A DNA stretch of 64,000 nt from Antarctobacter albus (GCF_900101505.1 NZ_FMZI01000008.1:220647-284646), one strand, 5' to 3'. Numbered from the stretch's first letter, positions 28,855-39,612 are shown. The notes: generated from the sequence alone by a model not told the origin. Program-made: numbers and translations.

Positions 28855-30363
28855 ATGTCCCTGGCCGAAACCCCTGTTACCCTTGCCGACGACCAACCAG
28901 ACCCGGCGACGCTTCGCCTGGCGCTGATCGCGATCGCGGCGACCTTGCTCTTTGCCTCTCTTGGTCAGACCATCGTGTCCACCGCAATGCCGATCATGGT
29001 CGCGGACCTTGGCGGGATGGATCATATCACATGGGTGATCACTGCCTACCTCATGGCATCGACCATCGGCGCGCCTGTGGCGGGAAAGCTCTCTGATCTT
29101 TACGGTCGCAAGATTGTCCTGCAAGGCGGCATCCTGGTTTTCGTGCTGGGCGCGGTGATCTGCGGAACGGCCGGTTCGATGGAGATGGTGATCGCCGGGC
29201 GCGTGGTGCAGGGGCTGGGCGGCGGCGGGCTGATCGTCACCTGCATGACCGCCGTTGGCGACCTGATGCCGCCGCGTGAGCGGGGCAAAGCGCAGGGATT
29301 CCTGGGGGCGGCCTTTGGCGTATCGACGGTGATCGGCCCTCTTCTGGGCGGGGCCATCGTGCAGAGCATCGGCTGGCACTGGATCTTTTTCGTCAACCTC
29401 CCGGTGGGCGTGGTGGCCTTTGTCGTTCTGAACCGCGCGCTGCCCTCGCCGCTGGAGCGGTCGGGCAAGCCGGTAGATTACCTGGGGGCGGCGCTGCTGG
29501 CAGCGATCCTCGGGTGCATCGTTCTTTTGCCCAGCATCGCGGGCAGCTATGGCTGGTCCAGCCTGCCGGTGACGTGGTTGTTCATCGGCCTCGCCCTTGC
29601 ACTGGCCGGCTTCATCCGGACAGAGCGGCGCGCCGAAGAGCCGATCCTGCCGCTGCCGCTGTTTTTCAACAACACTTTCCTGGTGACCAACGCGGTCGGC
29701 TTCCTGGTGGGCATGGGGATGTTCGGAACCATCACCTTTCTGCCGCTGTTCCTGCAGATGGTGAAGGACATCAGCCCGACCGCCTCCGGCCTGTTCCTGG
29801 TGCCGATGATGGGCGGGTTGATCCTGTCGTCCACGGCGGCAGGCAAGATCATGTCCGCGACCGGCCACTACAAGCTGATGCCAGTGCTGTCGACGGGCCT
29901 TCTGACCCTGGCGCTGCTGGGCATGTCGCGGCTGGATGCGGCCAGCGCGCTTTGGTTCATCGGCGGGGTCATGGTGCTGGTGGGCTTGGGGCTGGGGCCG
30001 GTCTTTGCCGTGGGGGTGGCGGCGGTCCAGAACGCGGTGCCGCGGTCGATGATGGGCGTGGGCACGGCCTCGACCAACATGTTCCGGCTGATCGGCGGCT
30101 CCGTCGGCACGGCTGTTTTTGGCGCGATGTTCAGCGCCGGGCTGATGCGCAACCTCGCCGGAGAGATCCCGGGCGGCGTTTCGGGCGGCATCGGTGCGCT
30201 GGGCGCCAATGTGGTGCAAGCACTGCCGGAAGAGGCCCAGGCGCGGGTGCTCGACGGGTTCTCGGACGCTTTGCACCCGATTTTCTGGGCGGCGGCGGCA
30301 GCGGCTTTGCTGGCCTGTCTTGCCTCGATGCTGCTACGCGAGGAACCGCTGGGCGAGACCTGA
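28855..30363 (+). CDS. MFS drug exporter, DHA2 (EmrB/QacA) family
   Basis: 502 residues with about 14 membrane helices. Motif A between helices 2 and 3 reads GKLSDLYGRK, and motif C-like GAAFGVSTVIGPLLGG follows. Proton-coupled export of toxic organic compounds across the inner membrane is expected. The ATG is preceded by AAGGAAG. Divergent marR upstream suggests induction by the exported compound. Confidence 0.94.
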   Translation: MSLAETPVTLADDQPDPATLRLALIAIAATLLFASLGQTIVSTAMPIMVADLGGMDHITWVITAYLMASTIGAPVAGKLSDLYGRKIVLQGGILVFVLGAVICGTAGSMEMVIAGRVVQGLGGGGLIVTCMTAVGDLMPPRERGKAQGFLGAAFGVSTVIGPLLGGAIVQSIGWHWIFFVNLPVGVVAFVVLNRALPSPLERSGKPVDYLGAALLAAILGCIVLLPSIAGSYGWSSLPVTWLFIGLALALAGFIRTERRAEEPILPLPLFFNNTFLVTNAVGFLVGMGMFGTITFLPLFLQMVKDISPTASGLFLVPMMGGLILSSTAAGKIMSATGHYKLMPVLSTGLLTLALLGMSRLDAASALWFIGGVMVLVGLGLGPVFAVGVAAVQNAVPRSMMGVGTASTNMFRLIGGSVGTAVFGAMFSAGLMRNLAGEIPGGVSGGIGALGANVVQALPEEAQARVLDGFSDALHPIFWAAAAAALLACLASMLLREEPLGET

Positions 30364-30367
30364 TCCG

Positions 30368-31297
30368 TCAGGGCCGGTCCGGCACCATGAACTCGGCGAT
30401 GCGGTTGATCGCCGAGGTGACGTTCAGGATGCCGTTATGCCCGCCGTGGTCGTATTCTTCCATCTGCGCGCCGGGCCAGGCAGCGGCAAGGGGGCGCGCC
30501 TTTTCTACCGGGGCGGCGTAATCGTTGCGGGACTGAACGATCAAAAGGTCCTCGTCCCGGGTTTCGGCCACCGGCAGCCAGGGGCGATCAATGGGGCAGG
30601 GAGCGCCGAGCGCGCTCACCCGATCGACGAACTGTTCGAGGCAGCGGCCCGACAGCCCGTATTGCCGGCCGCCGAGGCGGATCAACCCGGGCAGGTCCAG
30701 TGGTACCGAGATCAGCGTCATGCGCGGTGCCGAAATACCCCGTTCAAGCGCGTGGAACATCGCGTTCGCGGCGACGCAATGGGCGACGAGCCCCGCGTAG
30801 GGCCCTTCGGACTGCGTGGCCCGGCAGATTGCGTCCACGATGTCACCGAGACTGCAGACCCTGCGCTTGGCGTGGCCGTGGCCGGGATAGATCAGCATGT
30901 CGACCGTAGCCCCCCGTTTCTGCAGGGCGCGGACGACACGGGTGAACTGGCGGATATGTCCGTCATGTCCGGGTGCGATCAAAACGCGGGGCGCATCGGC
31001 CGCGTTCCCGCGAAAGCGCGAGCGCAAGACAAAGCAGTCCTGTCCCAGGTCGACGATTTCGAACCGATGTGACCGGCCCGCAAGCCTATCCAGCACGGCC
31101 TGGTCGGAGGTCAGGTAACGGCGTGCCAGTTTGTCGGCGGCCAGGCGGGGTGCAAGGATCGTTGCCGACAGCAGCACCGTACGGCGCAGTCGGGCCCGCA
31201 GGCCGCGGCCGGGTGTCAGGTTCGGGGCGGAACTGTCGGGGGAGGTGGACCCGGGCGCCGTTTCGACACGCGCAATACTATCTGCATGGATCTGCAT
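30368..31297 (-). CDS. Alpha/beta hydrolase-fold protein with Cys in the nucleophile position
   Basis: 309 residues from MQIHADSIARVE. C-terminal two thirds are an alpha/beta hydrolase: APGHDGHIRQFTRVVRAL (oxyanion region), nucleophile elbow GLVAHCVAANAMF, acid in VQSRNDYAAP and histidine in YDHGGHNGI. The elbow has Cys where Ser is usual (A-H-C-V-A), as in a few known subfamilies, so it may be a Cys hydrolase or have lost ester hydrolysis. The N-terminus is basic and poorly conserved. The start is uncertain: a TTG 22 codons upstream is also in frame and no ribosome site is clear. Confidence 0.78.
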   Translation of the reverse strand: MQIHADSIARVETAPGSTSPDSSAPNLTPGRGLRARLRRTVLLSATILAPRLAADKLARRYLTSDQAVLDRLAGRSHRFEIVDLGQDCFVLRSRFRGNAADAPRVLIAPGHDGHIRQFTRVVRALQKRGATVDMLIYPGHGHAKRRVCSLGDIVDAICRATQSEGPYAGLVAHCVAANAMFHALERGISAPRMTLISVPLDLPGLIRLGGRQYGLSGRCLEQFVDRVSALGAPCPIDRPWLPVAETRDEDLLIVQSRNDYAAPVEKARPLAAAWPGAQMEEYDHGGHNGILNVTSAINRIAEFMVPDRP

Positions 31298-31480
31298 GAC
31301 TGGTACTGAAATCCCATCGGCGGCATGTGACTTTCCTGGGCTCAGAATGACACTAAAATACAATCAGGGCACGACTTTGTCGGGATTGTGCCCACGGCGG
31401 GGCCGTTCGGAAGTATGCCGCCATTCCCGGGATCGGGGCACGGATTGGGGCTTTTGCCAGAAAAGACCACAGCATAGGGT

Positions 31481-34400
31481 ATGCAAATGGCCGATCCCCG
31501 ATTCATTCACCTGCGTGTCCACACCGAATATTCCCTGCTCGAAGGCGCCGTGCGGCTGAAAAAGCTGCCCGGGCTCTGCACCGACATGGGAATGCCCGCG
31601 GTGGCCGTGACCGACACCAATAACCTCTTTGCCGCGCTGGAGTTTTCCGTCGGTGCCAGCGGCGCCGGCGTGCAGCCGATCATCGGCTGTCAGGTCGATC
31701 TGCGCTATATCGATCCGCAGCCGGGGGAGCGCCCGAAACCGCCCGCGCCGCTGGTCCTGCTGGCCCAGACAGAGACCGGGTACGAGCACCTGATGAAGCT
31801 CAACTCGTGCCTGTACCTGCGCAAGGATACGGAACTGGCCCATGTGACGCTGGACGAGCTGGCGGCGCATTCCGAGGACGTGATCTGCCTCAGCGGCGGG
31901 CCGGACGGGCCGGTGGGCCGGCACCTGCGGCAGGGACATCGCGGCGCGGCGCAGGCCCTGATGACGCGGCTGGCCGAGATCTTTGGCGACAGGCTTTATG
32001 TCGAACTCCAGCGCCACCCGGGCGAGGACGGCACTCCGCCCGAGGCCGAGCGCCTGACGGAACGCGGTTTCGTCGAGATGGCCTACGAGATGAACCTGCC
32101 GCTGGTCGCCACCAACGACGTCTATTTCCCCAAGGAAAACATGTACGAGGCGCATGACGCGATGATCTGCATCGCCGACGGCGCCTATGTCGACCAACAG
32201 GAACCCCGTCGGCGCCTGACGCCACAGCATTACTTCAAGAGCCCGCAGGAAATGGCGGTCCTGTTCGCCGACCTTCCAGAGGCGCTGGACAACACAGTCG
32301 AGATCGCCCGGCGCTGCGCCTTTATGGCCTACAAGCGCCCGCCGATCCTGCCGAAATTCGCCGATGACGAGGTCGCGGAACTGCGCCGCATGGCCAATGA
32401 GGGGCTGCAAGCCCGTCTTGCGGTGATCCCGCACGCGGTCAGTGTCGAGGAATACCAGGAGCGGCTCGATTTCGAGCTGGGCATCATCGAGGGCATGGGC
32501 TTTCCCGGCTACTTCCTGATCGTTGCCGATTTTATCCAGTGGGCCAAGGACAACACCATCCCGGTTGGGCCGGGGCGGGGGTCGGGGGCAGGCAGCCTTG
32601 TTGCCTATGCGCTGACCATTACCGACCTTGACCCGCTGCGCTACTCGCTGCTGTTCGAACGCTTCCTGAACCCGGAACGGGTGTCGATGCCGGACTTCGA
32701 CATCGACTTCTGCATGGATCGCCGCGAAGAGGTGATCCGTTACGTGCAGGACAAGTACGGCCACGACAAGGTGGCGCAGATCATCACCTTTGGCGCGCTG
32801 CTGTCCAAGGCGGCGGTGCGCGACATGGGCCGGGTGTTGCAGATGCCCTACGGTCAGGTGGACCGCCTGTCCAAGATGATCCCGGTCGAGGGGGTGAAAC
32901 CCGTCTCGATCGAAAAGGCGTTGCAGGACGAACCGCGCCTGGCCGAAGAGGCCCGCAACGAGGAGGTCGTCGACCGCCTGCTGAAATATGGCATGCAGGT
33001 CGAGGGGCTGCTGCGCTCGGCGGGCACCCACGCGGCGGGGGTCGTCATCGCCGACCGTCCCACGGACGAGCTGGTGCCGCTTTATCGCGATCCGCGCTCG
33101 GACATGCCGGCGACGCAGTTCAACATGAAATGGGTCGAACAGGCCGGCCTCGTGAAATTCGACTTTCTCGGCCTCAAGACCCTGACCGTGATCCAGAACG
33201 CGATGGATCTGATCTTCAAGTCCGGGCGCCCGTTGCACGTGGCGGCGGATGGCACGGAACTGTACGAACCGGCGGAAGGGGCGGAAAACCACATCAACGC
33301 CATCCCGCTGGACGACGAGGTGACCTACAAGCTCTATGCCAGCGCGAAAACGGTGGCGGTGTTCCAGGTTGAAAGCTCGGGCATGATGGATGCGCTCAAG
33401 CGCATGAAGCCAACCTGTATCGAGGACATCGTCGCGCTGGTGGCGCTGTATCGTCCGGGCCCGATGGAAAACATCCCGGTCTACTGCGAGGTCAAGAACG
33501 GCCTGCGCGAGATCACCTCTGTCCATCCGTTGATCGACCACATCCTGGAAGAGACGCAGGGCATCATCGTCTACCAGGAACAGGTGATGCAGATCGCCCA
33601 GGTCATGGCGAAATACACGCTGGGCGGCGCTGACCTGCTGCGCCGGGCGATGGGCAAGAAGATCAAGGAGGCAATGGACGCCGAACGCCCCAAGTTCACC
33701 AAGGGGGCGGCGGAAAACGGTGTCGACGCCAAGAAGGCCTCGGAGGTTTTCGACCTTCTGGAAAAATTCGCCAACTACGGCTTCAACAAATCGCACGCGG
33801 CCGCCTATGCGGTGGTCAGTTACCAGACCGCCTGGCTGAAGGCGAACCACGCGGTCGAGTTCATGGCCGGTGTCATGAACTGCGATATCCACCTGACCGA
33901 CAAGCTGGCGGTCTATTTCGAAGAAGTTCGCAAGGGCCTGAAACTGTCCTGGGTGCCGCCCTGCGTGAACCGGTCTCAAGCGACTTTTGACGTTGTCGAC
34001 GGCGAGCTGGTCTATGCTCTGGGCGCGCTCAAGAACGTCGGGCTCGAAGTCATGCGGCTGGTGGTCGCGGGACGGGCCGAAGGGGCGCCGCAGGGCCAGG
34101 ATCGGCCCTTCGTCAACATCTATGACTTCGCGCGCCGGGTGGATCTCAAGAAGATCGGCAAGCGCCCGCTGGAGATGATGGCGCGTGCGGGGTGTTTCGA
34201 TGTGCTGGATTCGAACCGGCGGCGGATCTTCGACTCGCTTGATGCGCTGGTTGCCTATTCGGCGGCGATCCACGAACAGAAAGCCAGTGCGCAGGTGTCG
34301 CTGTTTGGCGAGGCGGGCGAGGACCTGCCGGAACCGCGCCTGTCGCCGGTGTCCGACTGGCTGCCCGCGGAACGGTTGGCCGAGGAATTCAAGGCGGTCG

Positions 34401-35023
34401 GTTTCTACCTCTCGGGCCACCCGCTGGACGACTACATGCCGCAACTGCGCCGGGTCGAACGCAATGGCAATTTCGTGACCCTGGACGAGCTGACCCACAA
34501 GGTGCAGTCCAACGGGCCGATGCTGGCCAAGCTGGCGGGCGTGGTGGCTGGTCGGCAGGAACGCAAATCGGCGCGCGGCAACCGTTTTGCCTTCGCCCAG
34601 CTGTCGGATCCGACCGGCGCCTACGAGGTCACGCTGTTCTCGGAGGCGCTGGAGAAATCGCGCGAATACCTGGAAAGCGGCTCCAAGGTGCTGGTCACGG
34701 TCGAGGCGACGATGGAATCGGACCAGCTCAAGCTGTTGGGCCGTTCCGTCGCGCCGGTCGAGGTGGTGGTGGCCGGGGCCGGGGGCAGCGGTTTGCGCAT
34801 CTATGTCGAATCCGCAGGCGCCCTGCCGCAGGTCGCCTCTGTCCTTGGGCGTGCGGCGGAACAGATGCCCAAGGCGGCGCGCGGGCCGATCCAGCTGTGC
34901 CTCAGCGACCCCAGTCTGCCGGGCGAGGTCGAACTGGACGCCGGCCTGGAATTCCCGGTCAGCCCCGAGATCAAGGGCGCGGTGAAATCGCTCGACGGGG
35001 TGCTGGCGGTCGAGGAAATCTGA
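31481..35023 (+). CDS. dnaE: DNA polymerase III alpha subunit
   Basis: 1180-residue replicative polymerase. N-terminal PHP domain (HLRVHTEYSLLEGAV), palm with the catalytic aspartates in MPDFDIDFC (Asp407, Asp409), helix-hairpin-helix region and C-terminal OB domain (KLAGVVAGRQERKS...TLFSEALEKS). Length is normal for DnaE1. Two in-frame ATGs lie six bases apart (31481 and 31487); either could be used. A stand-alone gene with a lipoprotein gene downstream. Confidence 0.98.
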   Translation: MQMADPRFIHLRVHTEYSLLEGAVRLKKLPGLCTDMGMPAVAVTDTNNLFAALEFSVGASGAGVQPIIGCQVDLRYIDPQPGERPKPPAPLVLLAQTETGYEHLMKLNSCLYLRKDTELAHVTLDELAAHSEDVICLSGGPDGPVGRHLRQGHRGAAQALMTRLAEIFGDRLYVELQRHPGEDGTPPEAERLTERGFVEMAYEMNLPLVATNDVYFPKENMYEAHDAMICIADGAYVDQQEPRRRLTPQHYFKSPQEMAVLFADLPEALDNTVEIARRCAFMAYKRPPILPKFADDEVAELRRMANEGLQARLAVIPHAVSVEEYQERLDFELGIIEGMGFPGYFLIVADFIQWAKDNTIPVGPGRGSGAGSLVAYALTITDLDPLRYSLLFERFLNPERVSMPDFDIDFCMDRREEVIRYVQDKYGHDKVAQIITFGALLSKAAVRDMGRVLQMPYGQVDRLSKMIPVEGVKPVSIEKALQDEPRLAEEARNEEVVDRLLKYGMQVEGLLRSAGTHAAGVVIADRPTDELVPLYRDPRSDMPATQFNMKWVEQAGLVKFDFLGLKTLTVIQNAMDLIFKSGRPLHVAADGTELYEPAEGAENHINAIPLDDEVTYKLYASAKTVAVFQVESSGMMDALKRMKPTCIEDIVALVALYRPGPMENIPVYCEVKNGLREITSVHPLIDHILEETQGIIVYQEQVMQIAQVMAKYTLGGADLLRRAMGKKIKEAMDAERPKFTKGAAENGVDAKKASEVFDLLEKFANYGFNKSHAAAYAVVSYQTAWLKANHAVEFMAGVMNCDIHLTDKLAVYFEEVRKGLKLSWVPPCVNRSQATFDVVDGELVYALGALKNVGLEVMRLVVAGRAEGAPQGQDRPFVNIYDFARRVDLKKIGKRPLEMMARAGCFDVLDSNRRRIFDSLDALVAYSAAIHEQKASAQVSLFGEAGEDLPEPRLSPVSDWLPAERLAEEFKAVGFYLSGHPLDDYMPQLRRVERNGNFVTLDELTHKVQSNGPMLAKLAGVVAGRQERKSARGNRFAFAQLSDPTGAYEVTLFSEALEKSREYLESGSKVLVTVEATMESDQLKLLGRSVAPVEVVVAGAGGSGLRIYVESAGALPQVASVLGRAAEQMPKAARGPIQLCLSDPSLPGEVELDAGLEFPVSPEIKGAVKSLDGVLAVEEI

Positions 35024-35120
35024 ACCGTATCGGCGGTCGTTGGCGCAATCTGTCGACGGCCAAGGTGGACGCGGCCCCCTTGACCGCGCTAGAACCCCCG
35101 GAGTTTTCGGGGAGAACGAC

Positions 35121-35939
35121 ATGGGCGCTCGCGTGATCAGGGGGGGATTTGTCCTCTGCGTGGGACTTTTTCTGGCTGGCTGTGGCGATCCGCTGTCCGG
35201 CGTTCCCAAGTATCAGGACGTGCCGCTGGCCGATGATGCCGGTCAGGCCGATGTGGTAACGCCGGAAACCCCGCGCACGCCGGTGACAGATGCGCCGCCC
35301 CGGCGCGGGCTCCTGGGCCTGTTCGGCGCGAGGGCCGCGGCGGCCAAGCGCGACGACGCCACGGAACTGGCCGCTGCGGGGGGCGCAACCCTCGACGAGG
35401 ACGCCGACAGGCCACGGAAACGTGCCCGCGCGCCGCGCCCCGGTGCGCCGGATGCGCGCGAGATTCCCTTTGGCACCCGGCTGCCCTATGGGCAGATCGC
35501 CCGTGTCTGCGATGCGCCTCGCCGCAAGCTGGGCAAGAAGATCGAAGGGTATCCCGAGCGCCGCAGCACCTATGTTCTTTATGACAGCGCTCCGGACACA
35601 AGCAGCGCGCGCAGCTTCTATCTGACCGGGTTCGACGATGGCTGTGCCCGGCAGTTCACCGCGGCGCTGGTGATCTTTGGCTCGCCCGAAAGCTACGAAC
35701 AGATCCACTATGGCCCCTCGGGAGAGGCGCAGCCGATCTCGGAGACGGACAAGGCCTATGAGAAGGTCAAGCGACGCGTCTGCGGTGTCCGCAAGGGCAA
35801 ACCCTGCGGGTCCAAGATGCGGCGGCTGGAGCGCGACACTGTCTTTGTCAGCGTCTACGAGCGGTTCGGCAGCAATCCCCGCTGGAAGAACATCCTGTTG
35901 CACGACGGTGAAGTCGTCGCGATGGACATGAAGGACTGA
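35121..35939 (+). CDS. Lipoprotein of unknown function
   Basis: 272 residues with a type II signal peptide: hydrophobic VLCVGLFLAGC, with lipobox L-A-G-C near residue 21. A Pro/Ala/Arg-rich linker follows (about 45-115), then a compact domain with several cysteines (VCDAP, DDGCARQF, RRVCGVRKGKPCGSK) that is likely disulfide-bonded and periplasmic. I do not recognise the family beyond roseobacter-type hypothetical lipoproteins. Ribosome site GGGGAGA before the ATG. Confidence 0.8.
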   Translation: MGARVIRGGFVLCVGLFLAGCGDPLSGVPKYQDVPLADDAGQADVVTPETPRTPVTDAPPRRGLLGLFGARAAAAKRDDATELAAAGGATLDEDADRPRKRARAPRPGAPDAREIPFGTRLPYGQIARVCDAPRRKLGKKIEGYPERRSTYVLYDSAPDTSSARSFYLTGFDDGCARQFTAALVIFGSPESYEQIHYGPSGEAQPISETDKAYEKVKRRVCGVRKGKPCGSKMRRLERDTVFVSVYERFGSNPRWKNILLHDGEVVAMDMKD

Positions 35940-35960
35940 CAGGGGCGCCGGAGGTGGGGC

Positions 35961-35981
35961 GGTGGGTTGGAACAACCCACC
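35961..35981. repeat. Short inverted repeat of the GGTGGGTTG type
   Basis: GGTGGGTTG and CAACCCACC around GAA, followed by CTACA. This resembles a dispersed palindrome common in proteobacterial intergenic regions. It lies between the lipoprotein gene and slyX (converging) and could help end transcription. Confidence 0.55.
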
Positions 35982-36019
35982 CTACAGGCGCGGGCCAATT
36001 GCCCCGCGACGATGGCGCC

Positions 36020-36226
36020 CTAATAATGCGGTGGTTTCTCGTCTCCGAAGATGACTCCGCCGGAGCCTTCCGCCTCGCGCGCGGCCTCTCGTTGCAAGAG
36101 CATCTCGACCCGCGCGGTGAGGCGGGTGATCTCGCGGTCTTGGCGGGCGACGGTTTCGGAGAGGTCGTCGAGCGCGCGCAGGGCGTGGGCGAGACCTTCT
36201 TCCAGTTGATCGGTTCTGTCGGTCAT
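36020..36226 (-). CDS. slyX: SlyX family protein
   Basis: 68 residues, a predicted coiled coil (EEGLAHALRALDDLSETVARQDREITRL) ending in the characteristic PPHY. SlyX proteins are small and widespread, of unknown function. The C-terminal tetrapeptide and heptad pattern make the family call reasonable despite the short length. Divergent from hisS with about 130 bases between. Confidence 0.8.
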   Translation of the reverse strand: MTDRTDQLEEGLAHALRALDDLSETVARQDREITRLTARVEMLLQREAAREAEGSGGVIFGDEKPPHY

Positions 36227-36354
36227 GGGCTGCGCTCCGTGGTTGGGTCAGGGGTGGGTATGTCTACCAGGAAGAAGCTGCAAGGCGCTCTGCTTGCCCC
36301 GCACCGGTCGAAGGGATAGAGGAAGCGCGACATATCCGACAACCGGGATGACTC

Positions 36355-37827
36355 ATGGCCAAGCAGAAGAAAGCCCCGCGCCCCAAGGCGCAGACACCCA
36401 AGGGGTTCCGCGATTATTTCGGTCCCGAAGTGACCGAGCGCGCAGAGATGCTCAACACCATCGCCGGGGTTTACCATCAATACGGTTTCGATGCGCTGGA
36501 AAGCTCGGGCGTGGAGACGGTCGAGGCGCTGGGCAAGTTCCTGCCCGACGTGGATCGCCCGAACGAGGGCGTCTTTGCCTGGCAGGACGAGGACGACAGC
36601 TGGATGGCGCTGCGTTATGACCTGACGGCGCCCCTGGCGCGGGTCTATGCCCAGCATCGGAACGATCTGCCGCTGCCCTACCGGCGCTACGCGATGGGGC
36701 CGGTCTGGCGTAACGAAAAGCCGGGGCCGGGGCGCTATCGGCAGTTCTACCAGTGCGATGCGGATACCGTGGGTGCGGGCAGCGTGGCGGCGGATGCCGA
36801 GATCTGCGCGATGCTGGCGGATACCTTGGAGAAGGTCGGCATTCCGCGCGGGGATTACCTGATCCGGGTCAACAACCGGAAGGTTCTGAACGGTGTGCTG
36901 GAATGCATGGGGCTGGACGATGATGCCCAGCGCGATGCGGTGCTGCGGACCATCGACAAGTTCGACAAGGTCGGCGAGGCCGGGGTGCGCGAGCTTTTGG
37001 GAAAGGGCCGGCTGGATGCCTCGGGCGCCTATATCGACGGCGTTGGCCTGAGCGACGCGCAGGCCGAGCCGGTCGTCGCCTTCCTGACCTCGGGCAGGCT
37101 GGAGGCGGCGGAGACACTGGCCAACTTGCGCGCCGCGATTGGCGCGTCGACCGTGGGCGAAGAGGGCGTGGCCGAGCTGGAGCAGATCGCCGAGTTGCTG
37201 GCGGCGCAGGGCTACGGCCCTGACCGGATCATCATCGACCCGTCGGTCGTGCGTGGCCTGGGCTATTACACGGGGCCGGTCTTCGAGGCCGAGCTGACTT
37301 TCGAGATCCTGGATGAGAAGGGTCGCAAGCGGCAGTTCGGCTCTGTTGCCGGGGGCGGGCGCTATGATGATCTCGTCAAGCGGTTCACCGGGCAGGCGGT
37401 GCCGGCCACCGGCGTCAGCATCGGGGTTGACCGGCTGCTGGCGGCGCTGCGCGAAAAGGGCCGCATCGGTGGCAGCGTGCAGGGGCCGGTGGTCGTGACG
37501 GTGATGGATCGTGACCGCATGGGGGACTACCAGGCGATGGTGGCAGAATTGCGCCAGGCCGGGCTGCGGGCCGAGGTTTATCTTGGCAATCCCAAGAACT
37601 TTGGCAACCAGTTGAAATACGCGGACAAGCGGGCAAGCCCTGTCGCCGTGATCGAAGGCGGTGACGAGAAGGACAAGGGCGTGGTGCAGATCAAGGACCT
37701 GATCCTTGGCGCCAAGTTGGCCGAGGATGCCAGCCTCGAGGAATGGAAAGACCATCCCAGCCAATACGAGGTGCCGCGCGACCAGATGGTGGCCAAGGTC
37801 CAAGAAATCCTGGACCTGCACAAATGA
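36355..37827 (+). CDS. hisS: Histidyl-tRNA synthetase
   Basis: 490-residue class II synthetase charging tRNA-His. Motif 2 region [20 protein letters not shown], the histidine-specific segment [13 protein letters not shown], the motif 3 region ([14 protein letters not shown]) and a C-terminal anticodon-binding domain (VVVTVMDRD...). First gene of hisS-hisZ-hisG, with ATGA overlap to hisZ. Having the synthetase and its paralogue HisZ adjacent is common in Rhodobacterales. Confidence 0.98.
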   Translation: MAKQKKAPRPKAQTPKGFRDYFGPEVTERAEMLNTIAGVYHQYGFDALESSGVETVEALGKFLPDVDRPNEGVFAWQDEDDSWMALRYDLTAPLARVYAQHRNDLPLPYRRYAMGPVWRNEKPGPGRYRQFYQCDADTVGAGSVAADAEICAMLADTLEKVGIPRGDYLIRVNNRKVLNGVLECMGLDDDAQRDAVLRTIDKFDKVGEAGVRELLGKGRLDASGAYIDGVGLSDAQAEPVVAFLTSGRLEAAETLANLRAAIGASTVGEEGVAELEQIAELLAAQGYGPDRIIIDPSVVRGLGYYTGPVFEAELTFEILDEKGRKRQFGSVAGGGRYDDLVKRFTGQAVPATGVSIGVDRLLAALREKGRIGGSVQGPVVVTVMDRDRMGDYQAMVAELRQAGLRAEVYLGNPKNFGNQLKYADKRASPVAVIEGGDEKDKGVVQIKDLILGAKLAEDASLEEWKDHPSQYEVPRDQMVAKVQEILDLHK

Positions 37828-38906
37828 GCCTTGCCGCGATCAAGGAAAAGGCGGCCACGCTCAAGGCGGGGTTCATCGAAAGCGGTGCGGAGCCGGTGGA
37901 TTGTCCCGTGCTGCTCCCGGCGGACACGTTGCTGGATCTCTATGGCGAGGACATCCGCACGCGCGCCTTCCTGACCCATGATCCGGTGCGGGGCGAAGTC
38001 ATCCTGCGCCCGGATTTCACCGTCCCGGTGGTGCAGAAACATATGGCCGAGGGCGCGGAACCGGCGCGCTATACCTATGCCGGAGAGATCTTTCGCCGGC
38101 AGGAAGAGCACCCGGAACGCCCTTCGGAGTATCACCAGGTGGGCTACGAGGTCTTTGACCGGGCCGACCCGGCGGGTGCCGATGCCGAGGTCTTTGCCAG
38201 GTTTTCGGAGGCTCTGGCGTCTTACGGATTGCGGGCCGTGGTGGGCGATATCGGCATCCTGATCGCCGCTGTGGAAGGGTTGGAGACGTCTGAGGCGCGC
38301 AAGGCGGCGCTTATGCGGCATATCTGGCGGCCGCGCCGGTTCCGGGCGCTGCTGGATCGGTACGCGGGCAGGGCGCCGGTGCCGTCCAGCCGGACCGCGC
38401 TGCTGGCTTCGCCGGATCCGCTGTCGCTGGCCGGGCCGATGATCGGGCTGCGCGGTACCGCAGAAATCGCGGCGCGCGTCGATGCCCTGCGCGCGGATGC
38501 GCAGGACCCGGTGTTGCCGGGCGATCAGGTGGACCTGCTGGAAGCGCTGGTGAAGGTTTCGGAAACCTGCGGCAACGCGCTGGAGCAGCTGCGGGACATC
38601 GCGGTGGACATGCCTGCCATCGCCGGGGCGGTCGACCGCATGGCTGCGCGGTGCGTGGCGCTGGCTGCGCGGGGGATCGACGTGACCTCGTTGATGTTCG
38701 ACGCGAATTTCGGCCGGACCTCGATGGAATATTACGACGGGTTCGTTTTCGGGTTCTCGGCGCGCGGCCGACCGGACTGGCCGCTGGTGGCGTCGGGCGG
38801 ACGCTATGACGCGCTGACCCGACAGTTGGGGCAGGGCAGAGAGATCCCCGCGGTGGGCGGTGTGATCCGGCCCGGCCTGCTGGTCGACCTGGAGGAGGCG
38901 GCATGA
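37824..38906 (+). CDS. hisZ: ATP phosphoribosyltransferase regulatory subunit
   Basis: 360-residue paralogue of the HisRS catalytic core that lacks aminoacylation. It forms a hetero-octamer with short HisG and confers histidine feedback control on the first step of histidine synthesis. HisRS-like motifs remain: [33 protein letters not shown] (motif 2 like) and [20 protein letters not shown]. No anticodon-binding domain. Overlaps both neighbours by four bases. Confidence 0.96.
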   Translation: MSLAAIKEKAATLKAGFIESGAEPVDCPVLLPADTLLDLYGEDIRTRAFLTHDPVRGEVILRPDFTVPVVQKHMAEGAEPARYTYAGEIFRRQEEHPERPSEYHQVGYEVFDRADPAGADAEVFARFSEALASYGLRAVVGDIGILIAAVEGLETSEARKAALMRHIWRPRRFRALLDRYAGRAPVPSSRTALLASPDPLSLAGPMIGLRGTAEIAARVDALRADAQDPVLPGDQVDLLEALVKVSETCGNALEQLRDIAVDMPAIAGAVDRMAARCVALAARGIDVTSLMFDANFGRTSMEYYDGFVFGFSARGRPDWPLVASGGRYDALTRQLGQGREIPAVGGVIRPGLLVDLEEAA

Positions 38907-39595
38907 GCATCAAGCTTGGGGTGCCCTCCAAGGGGCGCTTGATGGAGAAGACCTTTGACTGGTTCGGTGCGCGTGGCATCGGCTTGGCGCGCAGTGGGTC
39001 AGAGCGCGAGTATTCCGGAGAGGTGACCGGCGTCGAGGGTGTCGAACTGGTGCTTCTGAGCGCCGGGGAAATCCCGCGCGAACTGGCGGCGGGGCGCATT
39101 CACCTGGGCGTCACGGGGACCGACCTGGTGCAGGAAAAGCTGGTGCAATGGGATCAGAAGGTGGCGCCGCTTGCCGAACTGGGCTTTGGTCATGCCGACC
39201 TGATCGTGGCGGTGCCCTCTTGCTGGGTGGATGTGAACACGCTGGACGATCTGGACGCGGCGGCGGCGGCCTTTCGCGCGCGGCACGGGTTCCGCATGCG
39301 GATCGCGACCAAGTACCACCGGCTGGTGCGCGCCTACCTGCACGAGGGTGGCGTTTCTGATTACCAGCTGGTCGACAGCCAGGGGGCGACCGAAGGCACG
39401 GTCAAGAACCTGACCGCCGAGGCCATCGCAGACATTACCTCGTCGGGGGAAACCCTGCGCGCCAACCATCTCAAGATCCTGGCCGAAGAACCCGTTTTGC
39501 GCAGCCAGGCGACCCTGTTCAAGTCGCGCGTTGCGCCGCTGGAAGAAGGGGAGCGCGAGACCATGCGGCTTTTGCAGGACCGGCTGGGTCTCTAG
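38903..39595 (+). CDS. hisG: ATP phosphoribosyltransferase, short form
   Basis: Catalyses ATP + PRPP to phosphoribosyl-ATP. 230 residues, the short form lacking the C-terminal regulatory domain and so needing HisZ, encoded just upstream. Markers: GVPSKGRLMEKT, HLGVTGTDLV and the PRPP-binding segment LVDSQGATEGTVKN. A strong hairpin follows the stop. Confidence 0.97.
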   Translation: MSIKLGVPSKGRLMEKTFDWFGARGIGLARSGSEREYSGEVTGVEGVELVLLSAGEIPRELAAGRIHLGVTGTDLVQEKLVQWDQKVAPLAELGFGHADLIVAVPSCWVDVNTLDDLDAAAAAFRARHGFRMRIATKYHRLVRAYLHEGGVSDYQLVDSQGATEGTVKNLTAEAIADITSSGETLRANHLKILAEEPVLRSQATLFKSRVAPLEEGERETMRLLQDRLGL

Positions 39596-39612
39596 ACCAC
39601 GCGCAATGGGAT

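Noticed and set aside
31364..35209. 1281-codon minus-strand open frame opposite dnaE
   Set aside because: Striking length, but composition is that of an antisense frame (His, Asp, Arg, Leu, Gln excess) and there is no recognisable domain.
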